Position numbers and translations under genes: made by a program
Assembly: GCF_020164435.1 (NCBI RefSeq)
Contig: NZ_JAIUDQ010000009.1
Coordinates: forward strand, 104,464 to 168,463
Direction: 5' to 3'
Source: Phyllobacterium lublinensis
GTDB taxonomy: Bacteria; Pseudomonadota; Alphaproteobacteria; Rhizobiales; Rhizobiaceae
DNA: 64,000 bases
Part shown: piece after piece, positions 10,733-20,559 of the stretch
Numbering within the stretch: position 1 is the first letter of the stretch
Layout of the letters: each line of letters starts with the position of its first letter
The notes under the pieces: generated by a model
Seen by the model: only the letters and a program-made list of their open reading frames with translations
What the model was told of the DNA's origin: nothing
Database searches by the model: none

Positions 10733-12109
10733 TCAGGCTGCAGCCGAGACCACCTTGTTTCGGCCCGACGCTTTGGCACCGTAGAGTGCTTCGTCTGCGC
10801 GCTTGAGGAGGCTCTGCACATTGTCATCCTTCGGCATTACGCTGGCAATGCCGATGCTGATGGTCACCGGAACGCTGGTGCCCAACTGATTGACGGCAAA
10901 AGGCGTCGAAGCCACCTCACGCCTGATCCGCTCAGCCACAATGGCCGCCAGGGCCGCGTCGGTGTCCGGCATGACTATGAAGAACTCCTCGCCCCCATAG
11001 CGACTGGCGAGATCGCTGCCGCGGACATTGCGCCGAAGGCGACGGGCAAACTCGCGCAATACCTCGTCGCCGCCATCGTGCCCATGGGTATCATTGATGA
11101 GCTTGAACCGGTCGATATCCGTCATCAGAATCGAAAGCGGACGCTGCCGGTCCACTGCGCGCTTGAACAATGTCGCGAGATGGGTTTCGAGATAGAGGCG
11201 ATTGTGCAGCCCGGTCAGGCTGTCGGTCACTGCCAATTCGTAGGTCTTAACGACGCTGGCGCGCAGGCCGTCGTGATAAGCCTTGCGGCGCAGTTGCGTG
11301 CGCAGTCTGGCCAGCAATTCATTCGGATTAAGGGGGCGTATCAGATAGTCGTTTACACCGAGTTCCAGGGCGCGCCTGATCAATGTTTCCTCGCCCTGAT
11401 CCGCCACCAGAACGATGGGCAATGAACGCGTATTGTCGAGTGATCGCAACTGCGCACAAATTCGCAGAGGATCGAACGCGGCAAAGTTTGAGGCAATGAT
11501 CAGACAGTCGTGATTGCCCTGGATGGCGTCAATAAAGCCCATCTGAGGGTCAGTCTGCACATCGACGCTGCCCTGGTCGCCCAAAATGCGCCGTATCCGT
11601 TCCACGCTCTCCGGCCGCTCATCGATCAGCAATATCCGGGCATTCTTGAGCCCCTCGCCACCGGCAGGAAATCTGAGTATTGATTCCAGACCGACATCGC
11701 GGGTCGTGGCGACACGCAGGCGCAGTTCGTCGGTAAGGTTTTTCAACCTTACCAAGCTCTTCACGCGTGCAAGAAGTTGCAAATCGTTGACAGGTTTGGT
11801 CAAAAAATCGTCTGCCCCGAAATTCAGTCCGGTGATCCGGTCCGAATCCTGATCGAGTGCGGTGACAAGGATGACGGGGATGTGCGCGGTTGACGGACTT
11901 GTCTTCAATCGGCGACAGACCTCGAAGCCATCCAACCCGGGCATCATGACATCCAGCAGTATCACATCGACATTGCTGGTGTCGCAAATCTCAAGTGCTT
12001 CATAGCCGTCCGATGCGGTGACGACTTCATAATATTCAGCGCTTAGCCGCGCCTCCAGAAGCTTCACATTAGCAGGTACATCGTCAACAACAAGAATTCG
12101 GGCCGTCAT
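10733..12109 (-). CDS. pleD: Response regulator diguanylate cyclase PleD
   Basis: PleD makes c-di-GMP after phosphorylation and controls the motile-to-sessile cell-type change in alphaproteobacteria. The 458 residues hold a receiver domain with Asp9/Asp10 and phospho-acceptor Asp53, a second, degenerate receiver domain (about 155-275), and a GGDEF domain with GGEEF at 372-376. The inhibitory I-site RxxD is present as RGSD at 363-366, so feedback inhibition by c-di-GMP is expected. I use ATG 12109 (MTARILVVDD); a TTG two codons upstream is possible. The start is two bases after the divK stop, which indicates one operon with its usual partner. Confidence 0.96.
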   Translation of the reverse strand: MTARILVVDDVPANVKLLEARLSAEYYEVVTASDGYEALEICDTSNVDVILLDVMMPGLDGFEVCRRLKTSPSTAHIPVILVTALDQDSDRITGLNFGADDFLTKPVNDLQLLARVKSLVRLKNLTDELRLRVATTRDVGLESILRFPAGGEGLKNARILLIDERPESVERIRRILGDQGSVDVQTDPQMGFIDAIQGNHDCLIIASNFAAFDPLRICAQLRSLDNTRSLPIVLVADQGEETLIRRALELGVNDYLIRPLNPNELLARLRTQLRRKAYHDGLRASVVKTYELAVTDSLTGLHNRLYLETHLATLFKRAVDRQRPLSILMTDIDRFKLINDTHGHDGGDEVLREFARRLRRNVRGSDLASRYGGEEFFIVMPDTDAALAAIVAERIRREVASTPFAVNQLGTSVPVTISIGIASVMPKDDNVQSLLKRADEALYGAKASGRNKVVSAAA

Positions 12110-12111
12110 GG

Positions 12112-12483
12112 TCAAGCATCGCCAAGGTAGGATTTGATCGTTTCGATGAATTTCGGCACCGAGATCGGCTTCGAGATATAGGCCTCGCAGCCTCCTTGCC
12201 TGATGCGTTCTTCGTCGCCCTTCATTGCGAAAGCGGTCACAGCAATGATCGGAATCACATGGAGATCGTCATCGGCCTTCAACCACTTGGTGACTTCGAG
12301 GCCAGACACTTCCGGCAACTGGATATCCATGAGGATCAGGTCCGGCCGATGTTCCCTCGCAAGATCAAGTGCTTCCAGGCCGTTGCGCGTGCGGATGGTT
12401 TCGTAGCCGCTGGCTTCGATAAGATCGCGGAAGAGCTTCATGTTGAGCTCGTTGTCCTCGACGATCATAACTTTCTTTACCAT
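12112..12483 (-). CDS. divK: Single-domain response regulator DivK
   Basis: DivK is an essential cell-fate regulator in alphaproteobacteria that switches the DivJ/PleC and CckA signalling chain controlling CtrA. The protein has 123 residues and is only a receiver domain: Glu9/Asp10, phospho-acceptor Asp53, the Thr/Ala switch in IAVTAFAM and the conserved Lys in SKP. The ATG at 12483 ([11 protein letters not shown]) has AGGAAA upstream; an ATG two codons earlier lies too close to that site. pleD follows immediately. A possible CtrA box lies about 165 bases upstream. Confidence 0.95.
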   Translation of the reverse strand: MVKKVMIVEDNELNMKLFRDLIEASGYETIRTRNGLEALDLAREHRPDLILMDIQLPEVSGLEVTKWLKADDDLHVIPIIAVTAFAMKGDEERIRQGGCEAYISKPISVPKFIETIKSYLGDA

Positions 12484-12792
12484 CGGCATTTTCCTGTTGA
12501 TCATGCTTGAAAGCCGCATGCCGCCCGTCAAGTTCTATGAGACAAAGATCATATCGCTGCCCCAACTATATGGATGCATTTGATAACCTGTGATGATTGA
12601 TGAAAAGGAAACTCTACAGCCCAATCCCGAAATGCTGCTGATCATGTTTAACCAAGGATTTATTGAACATCTTCTTTTGATCATATTCAACCGGCTACAA
12701 CGATTTTGGGACAACGAAACGGGGGGTAATCCTATCATGAGCACCCGCGTTGGACTGGCGAGACGCGGAAAAACATGGGGCACAGGGAATAA
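12484..12792. other. Divergent intergenic region of divK and the DUF3572 gene
   Basis: About 309 bases between divergently read genes. No gene is convincing here; a 68-codon open frame at 12590-12796 has no ribosome site and an odd composition. The region should hold both promoters, and it contains the CtrA-like site described separately. Confidence 0.4.
12648..12662. promoter_or_regulatory. Possible CtrA-binding site
   Basis: TTAA-N7-TTTA at 12648-12662 differs by one base from the CtrA consensus TTAA-N7-TTAA. It lies in the divergent promoter region of divK, a gene of the CtrA pathway. A single near-match in an AT-rich stretch can occur by chance. Confidence 0.3.
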
Positions 12793-13077
12793 ATGAAGAA
12801 TCAGATCGACACTGGCGATGCGGAAACATTGGCAATCAATTCTTTGGTATTTCTGGCTGAGGATGGTGAGTTGCTTGCCCGGTTCCTCGCATTGACCGGA
12901 GTTTCCGCCGACGAGATTCGCACGGCTGCCGGCGAGCCGGGATTTCTTGCTGGCGTACTGCAATTCTACCTTGGTCACGAACCGACACTGATGCGCTATT
13001 GCGAGGCGACGGGAACGGATCCTGCCCACTTTCAGGAAGCACTTCGGCTCCTGCCCGGTGGCAGGGAGGACATATGA
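12793..13077 (+). CDS. DUF3572 family protein
   Basis: This protein of 94 residues matches the alphaproteobacterial DUF3572 family: a helical N-terminus (AETLAINSLVFLAEDGE), a central FLALTGVSADEIR segment, and a VLQFYLGHEPTLMRYCE block. It has no signal peptide or membrane helix, and its function is unknown. The ATG at 12793 follows a CAGGGA sequence. It precedes dinB on the same strand, but the LexA box between them suggests that dinB has its own promoter. Confidence 0.85.
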   Translation: MKNQIDTGDAETLAINSLVFLAEDGELLARFLALTGVSADEIRTAAGEPGFLAGVLQFYLGHEPTLMRYCEATGTDPAHFQEALRLLPGGREDI

Positions 13078-13141
13078 TTGAATGGTTGATAGCCCATTGT
13101 CCGTGATTGTAATGCCCCAGCTCCTCCGATAAGGTCGGCAT

Positions 13142-13156
13142 GTTCCTTTTATGTTC
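13142..13156. promoter_or_regulatory. LexA (SOS) box upstream of dinB
   Basis: GTTC-CTTTTAT-GTTC at 13142-13156 is a perfect match to the alphaproteobacterial LexA consensus GTTC-N7-GTTC. It lies 98 bases before the dinB start codon. DNA polymerase IV is a classical SOS gene, so the site is expected here and serves as an internal check for the second box at 18489-18503. Confidence 0.85.
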
Positions 13157-13253
13157 CGAACTCTGGCACATGGCGCCTCCTTGAAGCGGTTTGCAATCGG
13201 CACCCACACCCTTTGCGTGGAGGCACCTTCATCCGGAAACAGAGCTGACTACC

Positions 13254-14591
13254 ATGACCGCAAACCGCTCCAACAATCCGCGATTCGGCTTTTGCCGTGA
13301 CTGCCTGGCCGCGCAGCCATCCGAAGGGCGGCGTTGCCACGTTTGCGGCAGTCCGCGTCTTCTGCGCCATCCGGAACTTTACCGCTTGAGCATTGCTCAC
13401 GTGGACTGCGATGCCTTCTACGCTTCTGTCGAAAAGCGCGACAATCCGGACCTGCAAGACAAGCCCGTGATTATCGGCGGAGGAAAACGCGGTGTCGTAT
13501 CAACAGCTTGTTACGTTGCCCGCATCCACGGCGTTAAGTCTGCCATGCCGATGTTTAAGGCGCTGGAAGCCTGTCCGCATGCCGTCGTGATCCGGCCCGA
13601 CATGGAGAAATATGTCAGGGTTGGGCGCGAGATCCGCCAGATGATGCGTGATTTGACACCCCTCGTCGAACCGCTGTCGATCGACGAGGCTTTTCTCGAC
13701 CTCTCCGGCACCGAGCGCCTGCACCACGATCCGCCGGCACGCGTGATGGCGCAGTTCTCCAATCGCGTGGAGCGGGAAATGGGCCTTTCGGTTTCGGTGG
13801 GGATTTCCTATTGCAAATTCCTCGCCAAGATCGCTTCGGACTTCGACAAACCCCGCGGGTTTTCCATTATCGGCGAAGAAGAAGCCCTCACCTTCCTGGC
13901 CGACAAGCCGGTTACGATGATCTGGGGTGTCGGCAAGGCTTTTGCTGCGACGCTGGAGCGTGACGGAATCCGTACCATCGGGCAATTGCAAACCATGGAG
14001 CTCGGACCGCTCATGGCGGCGTACGGGATCATGGGTCAGCGGCTACATCGCCTCTCACGCGGGCTGGACAACCGCCGCGTGGAGCCGGAGAGCGAAAGCA
14101 AGAGTGTTTCCGCAGAGACTACCTTCAACGAGGATATTGCGTCGCTCGATAAACTCGTCCCGATCCTGCGCTCGCTGTCGGAGAAGGTCTCCCGGCGCCT
14201 CAAAGCTGCGGACATCGCCGGTCGCACTGTCGTGCTCAAACTGAAGTCGCGCGATTTCAAGCTCCGGACCAGGAGCCGGCAGCTTGCCGATCCGACACAG
14301 CTTGCTGACCGCATTTTTCGTACGGGACTGTCATTGCTAGAGAAGGAAATCGATGGAACGCGGTTTCGCCTCATCGGAATCGGTGTCAGTGACCTCGGCG
14401 ATGATAACCGGGCCGATCCGCTCGATCTCGTTGACACGCAGGCAACAAAACGTGCAGTTGCTGAGTCGGCCATCGACAAGCTCCGCGGGAAATTCGGAAA
14501 CAATGCTGTCGAGACCGGGTACACATTCGGGAAGTTCAAATCTCGAACAACCAATCCTCCCGATGAAATCGATTCGAGCGAAAACGGTTAG
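13254..14591 (+). CDS. dinB: DNA polymerase IV with N-terminal zinc-finger-like segment
   Basis: Y-family translesion polymerase of 445 residues. The catalytic carboxylates are visible as HVDCDAF (Asp51 and Asp53) and SIDEA (Asp144, Glu145). Before the palm domain there is an extra segment with a CxxC-CxxC pattern (Cys14, Cys17, Cys28, Cys31), which probably binds zinc and is typical of one rhizobial DinB type. The little finger domain is at the C-terminus. I start at ATG 13254; an in-frame TTG at 13191 is less likely. The gene is preceded by a perfect LexA box, so DNA damage should induce it. Confidence 0.95.
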   Translation: MTANRSNNPRFGFCRDCLAAQPSEGRRCHVCGSPRLLRHPELYRLSIAHVDCDAFYASVEKRDNPDLQDKPVIIGGGKRGVVSTACYVARIHGVKSAMPMFKALEACPHAVVIRPDMEKYVRVGREIRQMMRDLTPLVEPLSIDEAFLDLSGTERLHHDPPARVMAQFSNRVEREMGLSVSVGISYCKFLAKIASDFDKPRGFSIIGEEEALTFLADKPVTMIWGVGKAFAATLERDGIRTIGQLQTMELGPLMAAYGIMGQRLHRLSRGLDNRRVEPESESKSVSAETTFNEDIASLDKLVPILRSLSEKVSRRLKAADIAGRTVVLKLKSRDFKLRTRSRQLADPTQLADRIFRTGLSLLEKEIDGTRFRLIGIGVSDLGDDNRADPLDLVDTQATKRAVAESAIDKLRGKFGNNAVETGYTFGKFKSRTTNPPDEIDSSENG

Positions 14592-14690
14592 CTTTTGAAC
14601 ACGTTTCACCGAATTTGATGCAGGAATTGCCTGATTTGGTCGAAGAATCTCGCTCAGGAGCTGCAATCTGAATGTATCAGGTTGAAATTC

Positions 14691-17600
14691 CTATCCCATT
14701 TCCACTTCGACAATGCCTGGAATGGCCTTCATGGCACTCGCAATCTGCGGCCCGACCCGGTAGCGGTTCGGCAATTCGATCTCGACCTCGGTCGCACCAT
14801 TTTCCTTGATCAGGATCAGGCTAACGACCTGCCCGTCATTCTGTGGCGCAAGATAAGGCGTTATGGCACTCAGCGGAGCGCTCGAGCGCATATAAAGGCG
14901 CAAGGCCTTCTGCATGCGCGTGGCCTCCTCTTCGAGGGAATGTGCCGTCTGGATGCGGAGGCTTATGCCCTCCGGCCGGTCTTCGGCGCCAACGGTCACC
15001 ACTACGGACCTGCCCGGCTCGAGCAGGTCGCGGTACTGCGCCAAGGCCTCCGAGAAGAGTACCGCCTCAAATTGTCCTGAAGAATCAGAGAATTGGATGA
15101 TACCCATCTTGTTGCCGGTCTTGGTCTTCCTTTCCTGCTTGGCGGTGATGGTACCGGCCAGACGTCCTGCATTGGCGCCGCGCTTCACTGCCGCAGAAAA
15201 CTCGGCCCAAGTCTGCACGCGCATCTTTTCCAGAACAGCCCGGTATTCGTCGAGCGGATGCGCGGAAAGATAAAAACCTGCCGCCTCGAACTCGCGGCGC
15301 AACTTCTCCGCCGAAAGCCATGGTGCCGCGGCAGGCAGCTGAATGACCTGCGTTCCCCCGGCCGCCATGCCACCAAAAATGTCGGCCTGGCCGCTCATAC
15401 TGTCTTCCTGGGTGCGCTGGGCATGGCCAATGATGCGGTCAAGCCCGGCAATGAGCGCCGGCCGTTCGCGCCCGAAGCAATCGAAAGCGCCCGCATTTAT
15501 GAGGCTTTCAAATACCCGCCGATTGACGACCCGCGGATCGATCCGCTCACAGAAATCCTCGAGACTGGCGTATGGGGTAGCTCCCCGCTTCTCGACAATA
15601 TGGTCAACCGCAGCCTCGCCGACACCCTTGATGGCTGCCAGGGAATAATAGATGCGGTTCTCGCCGACCTCGAACAGCCGGTAGGACGTGTTGACGGACG
15701 GCGTCACGACCTCGATACCGAGACGCACGGCTTCCCGTCGGAAATCGTTCAGCTTGTCGGTGTTCGACATATCGTATGTCATTGATGCAGCGAGAAATTC
15801 GACCGGATAATGCGCCTTCATGTACGCTGTCTGGAACGAGACGATTGCATAGGCAGCGGCGTGGGATTTGTTAAAGCCATAGTCGGCAAACTTGGCGAGA
15901 AGGTCGAAGATGAAGTTGGCTTGAGGCTTGGTCACGCCGCGTTCCACCGCGCCGTCGACAAACCGCACCCGCTGCAGGTCCATTTCGGCGCGGATCTTCT
16001 TGCCCATGGCGCGACGCAGAAGATCAGCTTCGCCGAGCGTATAGCCGGACATTTCCTGCGCGATCTGCATCACCTGTTCCTGGTAGATGATGACGCCCTG
16101 TGTTTCCTTGACCAGGTGATCGATCTTCGGATGGATCGACGCCATCTCCTCATCGCCATTCTTGCGCGCGTTGTAGGTCGGGATGTTTTCCATCGGACCC
16201 GGGCGATAAAGCGCGACCAGCGCAATGATATCTTCGATGCGATCAGGGCGCATGCCGATCAGCGCTTTGCGCATACCGGTGCTTTCCACCTGGAACACAC
16301 CAACCGTTTCACCACGCGACAACATTTCGTAGGTGGGTTTATCGTCGAAGGGCAGATTGGAAAGATCGACCGTGATCCCGCGGCGCCTGACAAGGTTGAC
16401 GGCGGTCTGAAGCACGGTCAGTGTCTTGAGGCCGAGAAAATCGAATTTGACCAGCCCCGCCTCTTCGACCATCTTCATGTTGAACTGGGTCACCGGCATA
16501 TCGGAGCGTGGATCCCGGTACATCGGCACGAGTTCCGACAGCGGCCTGTCACCTATAACGATGCCCGCCGCGTGCGTCGAAGCGTGGCGATAAAGTCCTT
16601 CCAGCTTCAATGAAATGTCGAGCAGCCGCTCAACCACTGGCTCCTTGTCACGCTCCTCACGCAGGCGCGGTTCATCCTCGATCGCCTTCGACAATGTCAC
16701 GGGATTGGCGGGGTTGGCCGGCACCATCTTGGTAAGGCGATCAACCTGGCCATAGGGCATTTCGAGTACGCGGCCCACGTCACGCAATACGGCGCGGGCC
16801 TGAAGCGTACCGAATGTGATGATCTGCGCTACTTGATCGCGGCCATACTTGCCCTGGACATAGCGGATGACCTCGTCTCGCCGTTCCTGGCAGAAGTCGA
16901 TATCAAAATCCGGCATCGAAACGCGATCGGGATTGAGAAAACGCTCGAACAACAGTGAAAACCTGAGCGGGTCGACATCAGTGATGGTCAGCGCATAGGC
17001 GACAAGCGATCCGGCACCCGATCCGCGGCCCGGACCAACAGGAATATCATGGGCTTTCGCCCATTTGATGAAGTCGGAAACGATGAGAAAGTATCCCGGA
17101 TACTTCATGCGGGTGATGATGGATATCTCGTATTCCAGCCGCTCGGAATACTGCTCACGGGTGTGTCCCCCAGCGAGGCCCGAGGTCTCGATACGTTGCG
17201 CCAGCCCCTGTCTGGCCTGCCGTGCCAACTCATCCGCCTCCGCCTGGAGGGCAGCATCGGGATCATCACCCTCGCCGGTAAAACGGGGCAGGATCGGAGC
17301 GCGATTTTTCGGATAATAGGAACAACGCAGCGCGATCTCGACGGTGTTTTCTACGGCCTCGGGCAGATCCGCAAACAGCTGCACCATCTCGTCTTCACTC
17401 TTGAGATAGTGGTCCGAGGTCAGGCGGCGCCGGTCATCGATGGACAGCAGCGAACCGGCAGCGATGGCCAGCAGCGCATCGTGCGCCTCGTAGTCTCCGC
17501 TTTTGGAAAAGAAAACATCGTTGGTTGCAACAAGCGGCAATTCCAGTTCGTAGGCAAGCTCGACCTGGATTGCCTCCAACGCCCGGTCGTAGCCGCGATG

Positions 17601-18191
17601 GCGTTGCAATTCGACGTATAGCCGGTCACCAAAGAGCGAACGCAAATAGATGAGCCGCTGACGTGCGCGATCGACACGATCATCCTTGATCGCCTTGGCG
17701 ATTGCGCCCTCCGGCCCTCCAGACAGGACGATGATGCCTTCCGTGCGGCCCGGCAGCCAATGGGACGCAATGTGTACGGGATCGCCAGCAGGCGTCTCAA
17801 GATAGGCCCGACTCACGAGCCGTACAAGATTGGCGTAGCCCTCCTCAGTCGCAGCCAGGAGTACGAGCGGCGCAAGACCGAGCGCCTCGCGCCGATTGGC
17901 GCTGCGGCTTTCCTCGGTCTGGTCATGAAAGGCGATGTCAAGCTGGCAGCCGATGATGGGCTGCAAGCCTACCTTTGAACCCTTCTGGGCGAATTCCAGT
18001 GCCCCAAAGAGGTTATTGGTATCGGTGATCGCGATGGCCGGCACCCGGCTGGCGACGGCGAGATCAATGACTTTCGGCACCTGTAAGGCGCCTTCAAGCA
18101 GCGAATACGCAGAATGAACCCTTAAGTGAACGAAACGCAGTGCCTGTTTGCCTGCATTGCCTTCGCCGTTGTTGCCCAGTCCATCAGCCAA
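14691..18191 (-). CDS. dnaE: DNA polymerase III alpha subunit (replicative)
   Basis: This is the main replicative polymerase, 1166 residues, close to the length of E. coli DnaE. The N-terminal PHP domain starts at FVHLRVHSAYSLLEG. The catalytic aspartates are Asp428, Asp430 and Asp432 in PDFDIDF, with the family motif GPGRGSGAGS shortly before. The C-terminal part has the helix-hairpin-helix and OB-fold (GTITAKQERKTKTG). It is the DnaE1 type and not the error-prone DnaE2, which normally travels with imuA/imuB. The SOS-controlled peptide gene lies 171 bases upstream on the same strand, and read-through from it is possible. Confidence 0.97.
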   Translation of the reverse strand: MADGLGNNGEGNAGKQALRFVHLRVHSAYSLLEGALQVPKVIDLAVASRVPAIAITDTNNLFGALEFAQKGSKVGLQPIIGCQLDIAFHDQTEESRSANRREALGLAPLVLLAATEEGYANLVRLVSRAYLETPAGDPVHIASHWLPGRTEGIIVLSGGPEGAIAKAIKDDRVDRARQRLIYLRSLFGDRLYVELQRHRGYDRALEAIQVELAYELELPLVATNDVFFSKSGDYEAHDALLAIAAGSLLSIDDRRRLTSDHYLKSEDEMVQLFADLPEAVENTVEIALRCSYYPKNRAPILPRFTGEGDDPDAALQAEADELARQARQGLAQRIETSGLAGGHTREQYSERLEYEISIITRMKYPGYFLIVSDFIKWAKAHDIPVGPGRGSGAGSLVAYALTITDVDPLRFSLLFERFLNPDRVSMPDFDIDFCQERRDEVIRYVQGKYGRDQVAQIITFGTLQARAVLRDVGRVLEMPYGQVDRLTKMVPANPANPVTLSKAIEDEPRLREERDKEPVVERLLDISLKLEGLYRHASTHAAGIVIGDRPLSELVPMYRDPRSDMPVTQFNMKMVEEAGLVKFDFLGLKTLTVLQTAVNLVRRRGITVDLSNLPFDDKPTYEMLSRGETVGVFQVESTGMRKALIGMRPDRIEDIIALVALYRPGPMENIPTYNARKNGDEEMASIHPKIDHLVKETQGVIIYQEQVMQIAQEMSGYTLGEADLLRRAMGKKIRAEMDLQRVRFVDGAVERGVTKPQANFIFDLLAKFADYGFNKSHAAAYAIVSFQTAYMKAHYPVEFLAASMTYDMSNTDKLNDFRREAVRLGIEVVTPSVNTSYRLFEVGENRIYYSLAAIKGVGEAAVDHIVEKRGATPYASLEDFCERIDPRVVNRRVFESLINAGAFDCFGRERPALIAGLDRIIGHAQRTQEDSMSGQADIFGGMAAGGTQVIQLPAAAPWLSAEKLRREFEAAGFYLSAHPLDEYRAVLEKMRVQTWAEFSAAVKRGANAGRLAGTITAKQERKTKTGNKMGIIQFSDSSGQFEAVLFSEALAQYRDLLEPGRSVVVTVGAEDRPEGISLRIQTAHSLEEEATRMQKALRLYMRSSAPLSAITPYLAPQNDGQVVSLILIKENGATEVEIELPNRYRVGPQIASAMKAIPGIVEVEMG

Positions 18192-18362
18192 TTTGTACTA
18201 TCTCCGAAACCTGAACGGAGAAACCGATTCACCGCACCGTCATAGTCCGATATGCGCAATGAAGTGTCCACTCGATTTGAGGAATCATCCCCTTTCAACA
18301 GTGGAAAGAAATGGGGCCGCAGGAACATCGGTCGCTGCGTCCCCTGATGTCCTTGTCGGGAG

Positions 18363-18449
18363 CTAGATCGCGCTGACCCACATCGCAAACGTGGCAATGA
18401 ACAGACTGACTGTAACGAATGACATGACGTCCTGGAAAAGTTCGCTCAT
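18363..18449 (-). CDS. 28-residue single-pass membrane peptide under a LexA box
   Basis: A 28-codon frame begins MSELFQDVMSF and ends FAMWVSAI, with TAG at 18363. Residues 10-28 are almost wholly hydrophobic and form one transmembrane helix with a short acidic N-terminus. The ATG at 18449 is preceded by AGAAGGG at a good distance. A perfect LexA box lies 40 bases upstream, just inside a TTGACT -35-like hexamer. Known SOS peptides of the same size and layout include SidA of Caulobacter (29 aa division inhibitor) and TisB of E. coli (29 aa membrane toxin). I see layout similarity only; homology is not claimed. Confidence 0.6.
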   Translation of the reverse strand: MSELFQDVMSFVTVSLFIATFAMWVSAI

Positions 18450-18488
18450 CGGTAAAACCCTTCTTCGTTGTCTCTATGTATATGTTTT

Positions 18489-18503
18489 GTTCCATTTTTG
18501 TTC
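18489..18503. promoter_or_regulatory. LexA (SOS) box upstream of the membrane peptide gene
   Basis: GTTC-CATTTTT-GTTC at 18489-18503 matches the alphaproteobacterial LexA consensus perfectly. On the minus strand it lies directly downstream of TTGACT (18512-18507), so bound LexA would cover the promoter. The start codon of the 28-residue peptide is 40 bases further on. Confidence 0.75.
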
Positions 18504-18516
18504 TAAAGTCAAGCGG

Positions 18517-18546
18517 ACCATAGCACCGGATGGCGCTATGGTTTTT
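18517..18546. terminator. Hairpin between lolD and the SOS peptide promoter
   Basis: The arms ACCATAGC (18517-18524) and GCTATGGT (18535-18542) are perfect complements. A TTTTT run follows on the plus strand only. On the minus strand, the direction of lolD, there is no T run, so if it ends lolD transcripts it does so without the usual tail. It lies just upstream of the LexA-controlled promoter and may insulate it. Confidence 0.35.
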
Positions 18547-18587
18547 GAATTGTTAACGGATTGTAAAAGCGAAATGTGTTGTGCACA

Positions 18588-19271
18588 TCAAAGATTGGTA
18601 ATCTTGCCATCCTTAAGGGTCACACGGCGGTCCATGCGGCGTGCAAGCTCGAAATTGTGCGTAGCGATCATGGCCGACAGCCCTGATTGTCGTACCAGCG
18701 CCTCCAGCGCCTCAAATACATAGGATGAGGTCACGGGATCGAGGTTGCCTGTCGGCTCATCCGCAAGGAGAACCAAAGGAGCGTTGGCTACCGCACGGGC
18801 GATGGCGACTCGCTGCTGCTCGCCGCCGGACAGTTCGCTTGGCCGGTGCGAGGCGCGCGCCCCGACCTTCATATAGTCAAGCAGTTGCTGCGCACGCTCG
18901 GATGCCACACCGGGTTTCATGCCGCGAATCATTTGCGGCATCATCACATTTTCAAGTGCGGAGAACTCTGGCAGCAGATGGTGAAACTGGTATACGAAGC
19001 CGATATCATTGCGGCGGATAGCCGTGCGCTCGTCATCAGAAAGCGATCCGCACGACCTGCCATCGAGAATCACGTCGCCACTATCGGGCCGCTCGAGCAA
19101 GCCGGCTGTGTGAAGCAACGTTGATTTTCCGGCTCCCGAAGGCGCAACGAGCGCTACCATCTCACCCTTGCCAAGCGAAAAATTGGCGCTGTCAAGGATG
19201 ACCAGTTCGCGGCCGATCTCATTGTACCGACGACCAACCCCCGTCAGCTCAAGAATGGACCCGTTTGCCAT
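18588..19271 (-). CDS. lolD: Lipoprotein-releasing ABC transporter ATP-binding protein LolD
   Basis: ATPase of the LolCDE complex, which extracts lipoproteins from the inner membrane and hands them to LolA. The 227-residue protein has Walker [10 protein letters not shown] (43-51), the signature LSGGEQQ near 145 and Walker B VLLADEP near 167. The first Walker residue is Ala where most members have Gly, a mild variation. It follows the membrane subunit gene by one base, which is the usual operon layout. Confidence 0.95.
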   Translation of the reverse strand: MANGSILELTGVGRRYNEIGRELVILDSANFSLGKGEMVALVAPSGAGKSTLLHTAGLLERPDSGDVILDGRSCGSLSDDERTAIRRNDIGFVYQFHHLLPEFSALENVMMPQMIRGMKPGVASERAQQLLDYMKVGARASHRPSELSGGEQQRVAIARAVANAPLVLLADEPTGNLDPVTSSYVFEALEALVRQSGLSAMIATHNFELARRMDRRVTLKDGKITNL

Positions 19272-19272
19272 G

Positions 19273-20559
19273 TTATTCGTACCTCAGGGCTTCGACGGGA
19301 TCGAGCGTGGCGGCCCGCCATGCCGGGAACAGCGTTGCCAGAAATGACAACACCAGCGCCATCAGGATCACCGAGAACGTCTCGTTAAAATCCATCTTGG
19401 CCGGCAATGTACTCAGGAAATAAAGTTCCGGGTTGAACAGGGTTGTTCCTGACACCCAGGAAAAGAACTCCCTGATGCGTTCGACATTGAGACAGACGAC
19501 AACACCAAGGACCACCCCTGCGATCGTACCCGTGACACCGATCGCCGCCCCGGTCATCAGGAAGATCCGCAGCACCGAGTTGCGCGTGGCGCCCATGGTA
19601 CGCAGGATCGCAATATCGTGTCCCTTGTCCTTCACGAGCATGATGAGGCCCGAGATAATATTCAGTGCGGCAACAAGCACGATCAACGTCAGAATCATGA
19701 ACATCACGTTGCGTTCAACCTGCAGGGCCGAGAAGAAGGTCTGGTTCCGCTGGCGCCAGTCGGTAAGCATTAGAGCCCGCTGCGCAGCATCTTCGATCGG
19801 CTTCTTCAAGGCATCCACATTGTCCGGATTGTCGGCAAAGATCTCGATCGACTGGACCTTATTGTCCTGGTTGAAATAGAGCTGCGATTCTTCGAGCGGC
19901 ATGAGGATGATGGAGGCGTCATACTCGGACATGCCAATCTCGAAAATCGCTGTCACCGGGTATGATTTGACGCGCGGCGCCATGCCGAGCGGCGTTACGT
20001 CGCCGTCGGGAGAAATGAGCGTCAGCTTATCGCCAAGGCCCAGCCCCATGTTTTCGGCCATGCGTGTGCCTATGGCGACGCCACCACCCGTATTGAATCC
20101 TTCAAACGTCCCCTGTCGTACATTTTTTGCAACCAGTTGAAGTTTCGCGATATCCTCTTCGCGCAAACCTCGCACCAGTGCACCGGAGCCGGCGCCGACA
20201 TTCCCCTTGGCCAGGACCTGCCCCTCCACCACGGGAATCGCAAACGAAACGCCTGGAACCGCATCTATGCGCTTGATTACCGCATCAAAGTCATCCAGCG
20301 GACGATCCATCGGCTGCATGATGACATGGCCATTGATCCCGAGAATACGTGTCAGGAGCTCACTGCGGAAACCGTTCATCACTGCCATGACGATGATAAG
20401 TGTCGCTACGCCGAGCATGATTCCGGTAAACGAGAAACCGGCGATCACGGATATGAATGTTTCCTTCCGCCTCGCGCGCAAATAGCGCCAAGCGATCATT
20501 CGCTCATAGGCCGAGAAGGGCTTGGAACCCGACGTCGCGTTACCGGTCGACTCGCTCAT
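19273..20559 (-). CDS. lolC: Lipoprotein-releasing system permease LolC/LolE
   Basis: Membrane partner of LolD, 428 residues. It has one N-terminal transmembrane helix (about 35-60), a large periplasmic domain, and three C-terminal helices typical of the MacB/FtsX fold. Alphaproteobacteria generally have a single LolC/E-type gene (often called LolF), and only one is present here. I use ATG 20559 (MSESTG), whose first base is shared with the TGA of proS (TGATG), so it is translationally coupled. lolD follows. Confidence 0.92.
   Translation of the reverse strand: MSESTGNATSGSKPFSAYERMIAWRYLRARRKETFISVIAGFSFTGIMLGVATLIIVMAVMNGFRSELLTRILGINGHVIMQPMDRPLDDFDAVIKRIDAVPGVSFAIPVVEGQVLAKGNVGAGSGALVRGLREEDIAKLQLVAKNVRQGTFEGFNTGGGVAIGTRMAENMGLGLGDKLTLISPDGDVTPLGMAPRVKSYPVTAIFEIGMSEYDASIILMPLEESQLYFNQDNKVQSIEIFADNPDNVDALKKPIEDAAQRALMLTDWRQRNQTFFSALQVERNVMFMILTLIVLVAALNIISGLIMLVKDKGHDIAILRTMGATRNSVLRIFLMTGAAIGVTGTIAGVVLGVVVCLNVERIREFFSWVSGTTLFNPELYFLSTLPAKMDFNETFSVILMALVLSFLATLFPAWRAATLDPVEALRYE

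Noticed and set aside
12590..12796. A 68-codon plus-strand frame upstream of the DUF3572 gene
   Set aside because: No ribosome site and no resemblance to known proteins; it overlaps the start of the DUF3572 gene.
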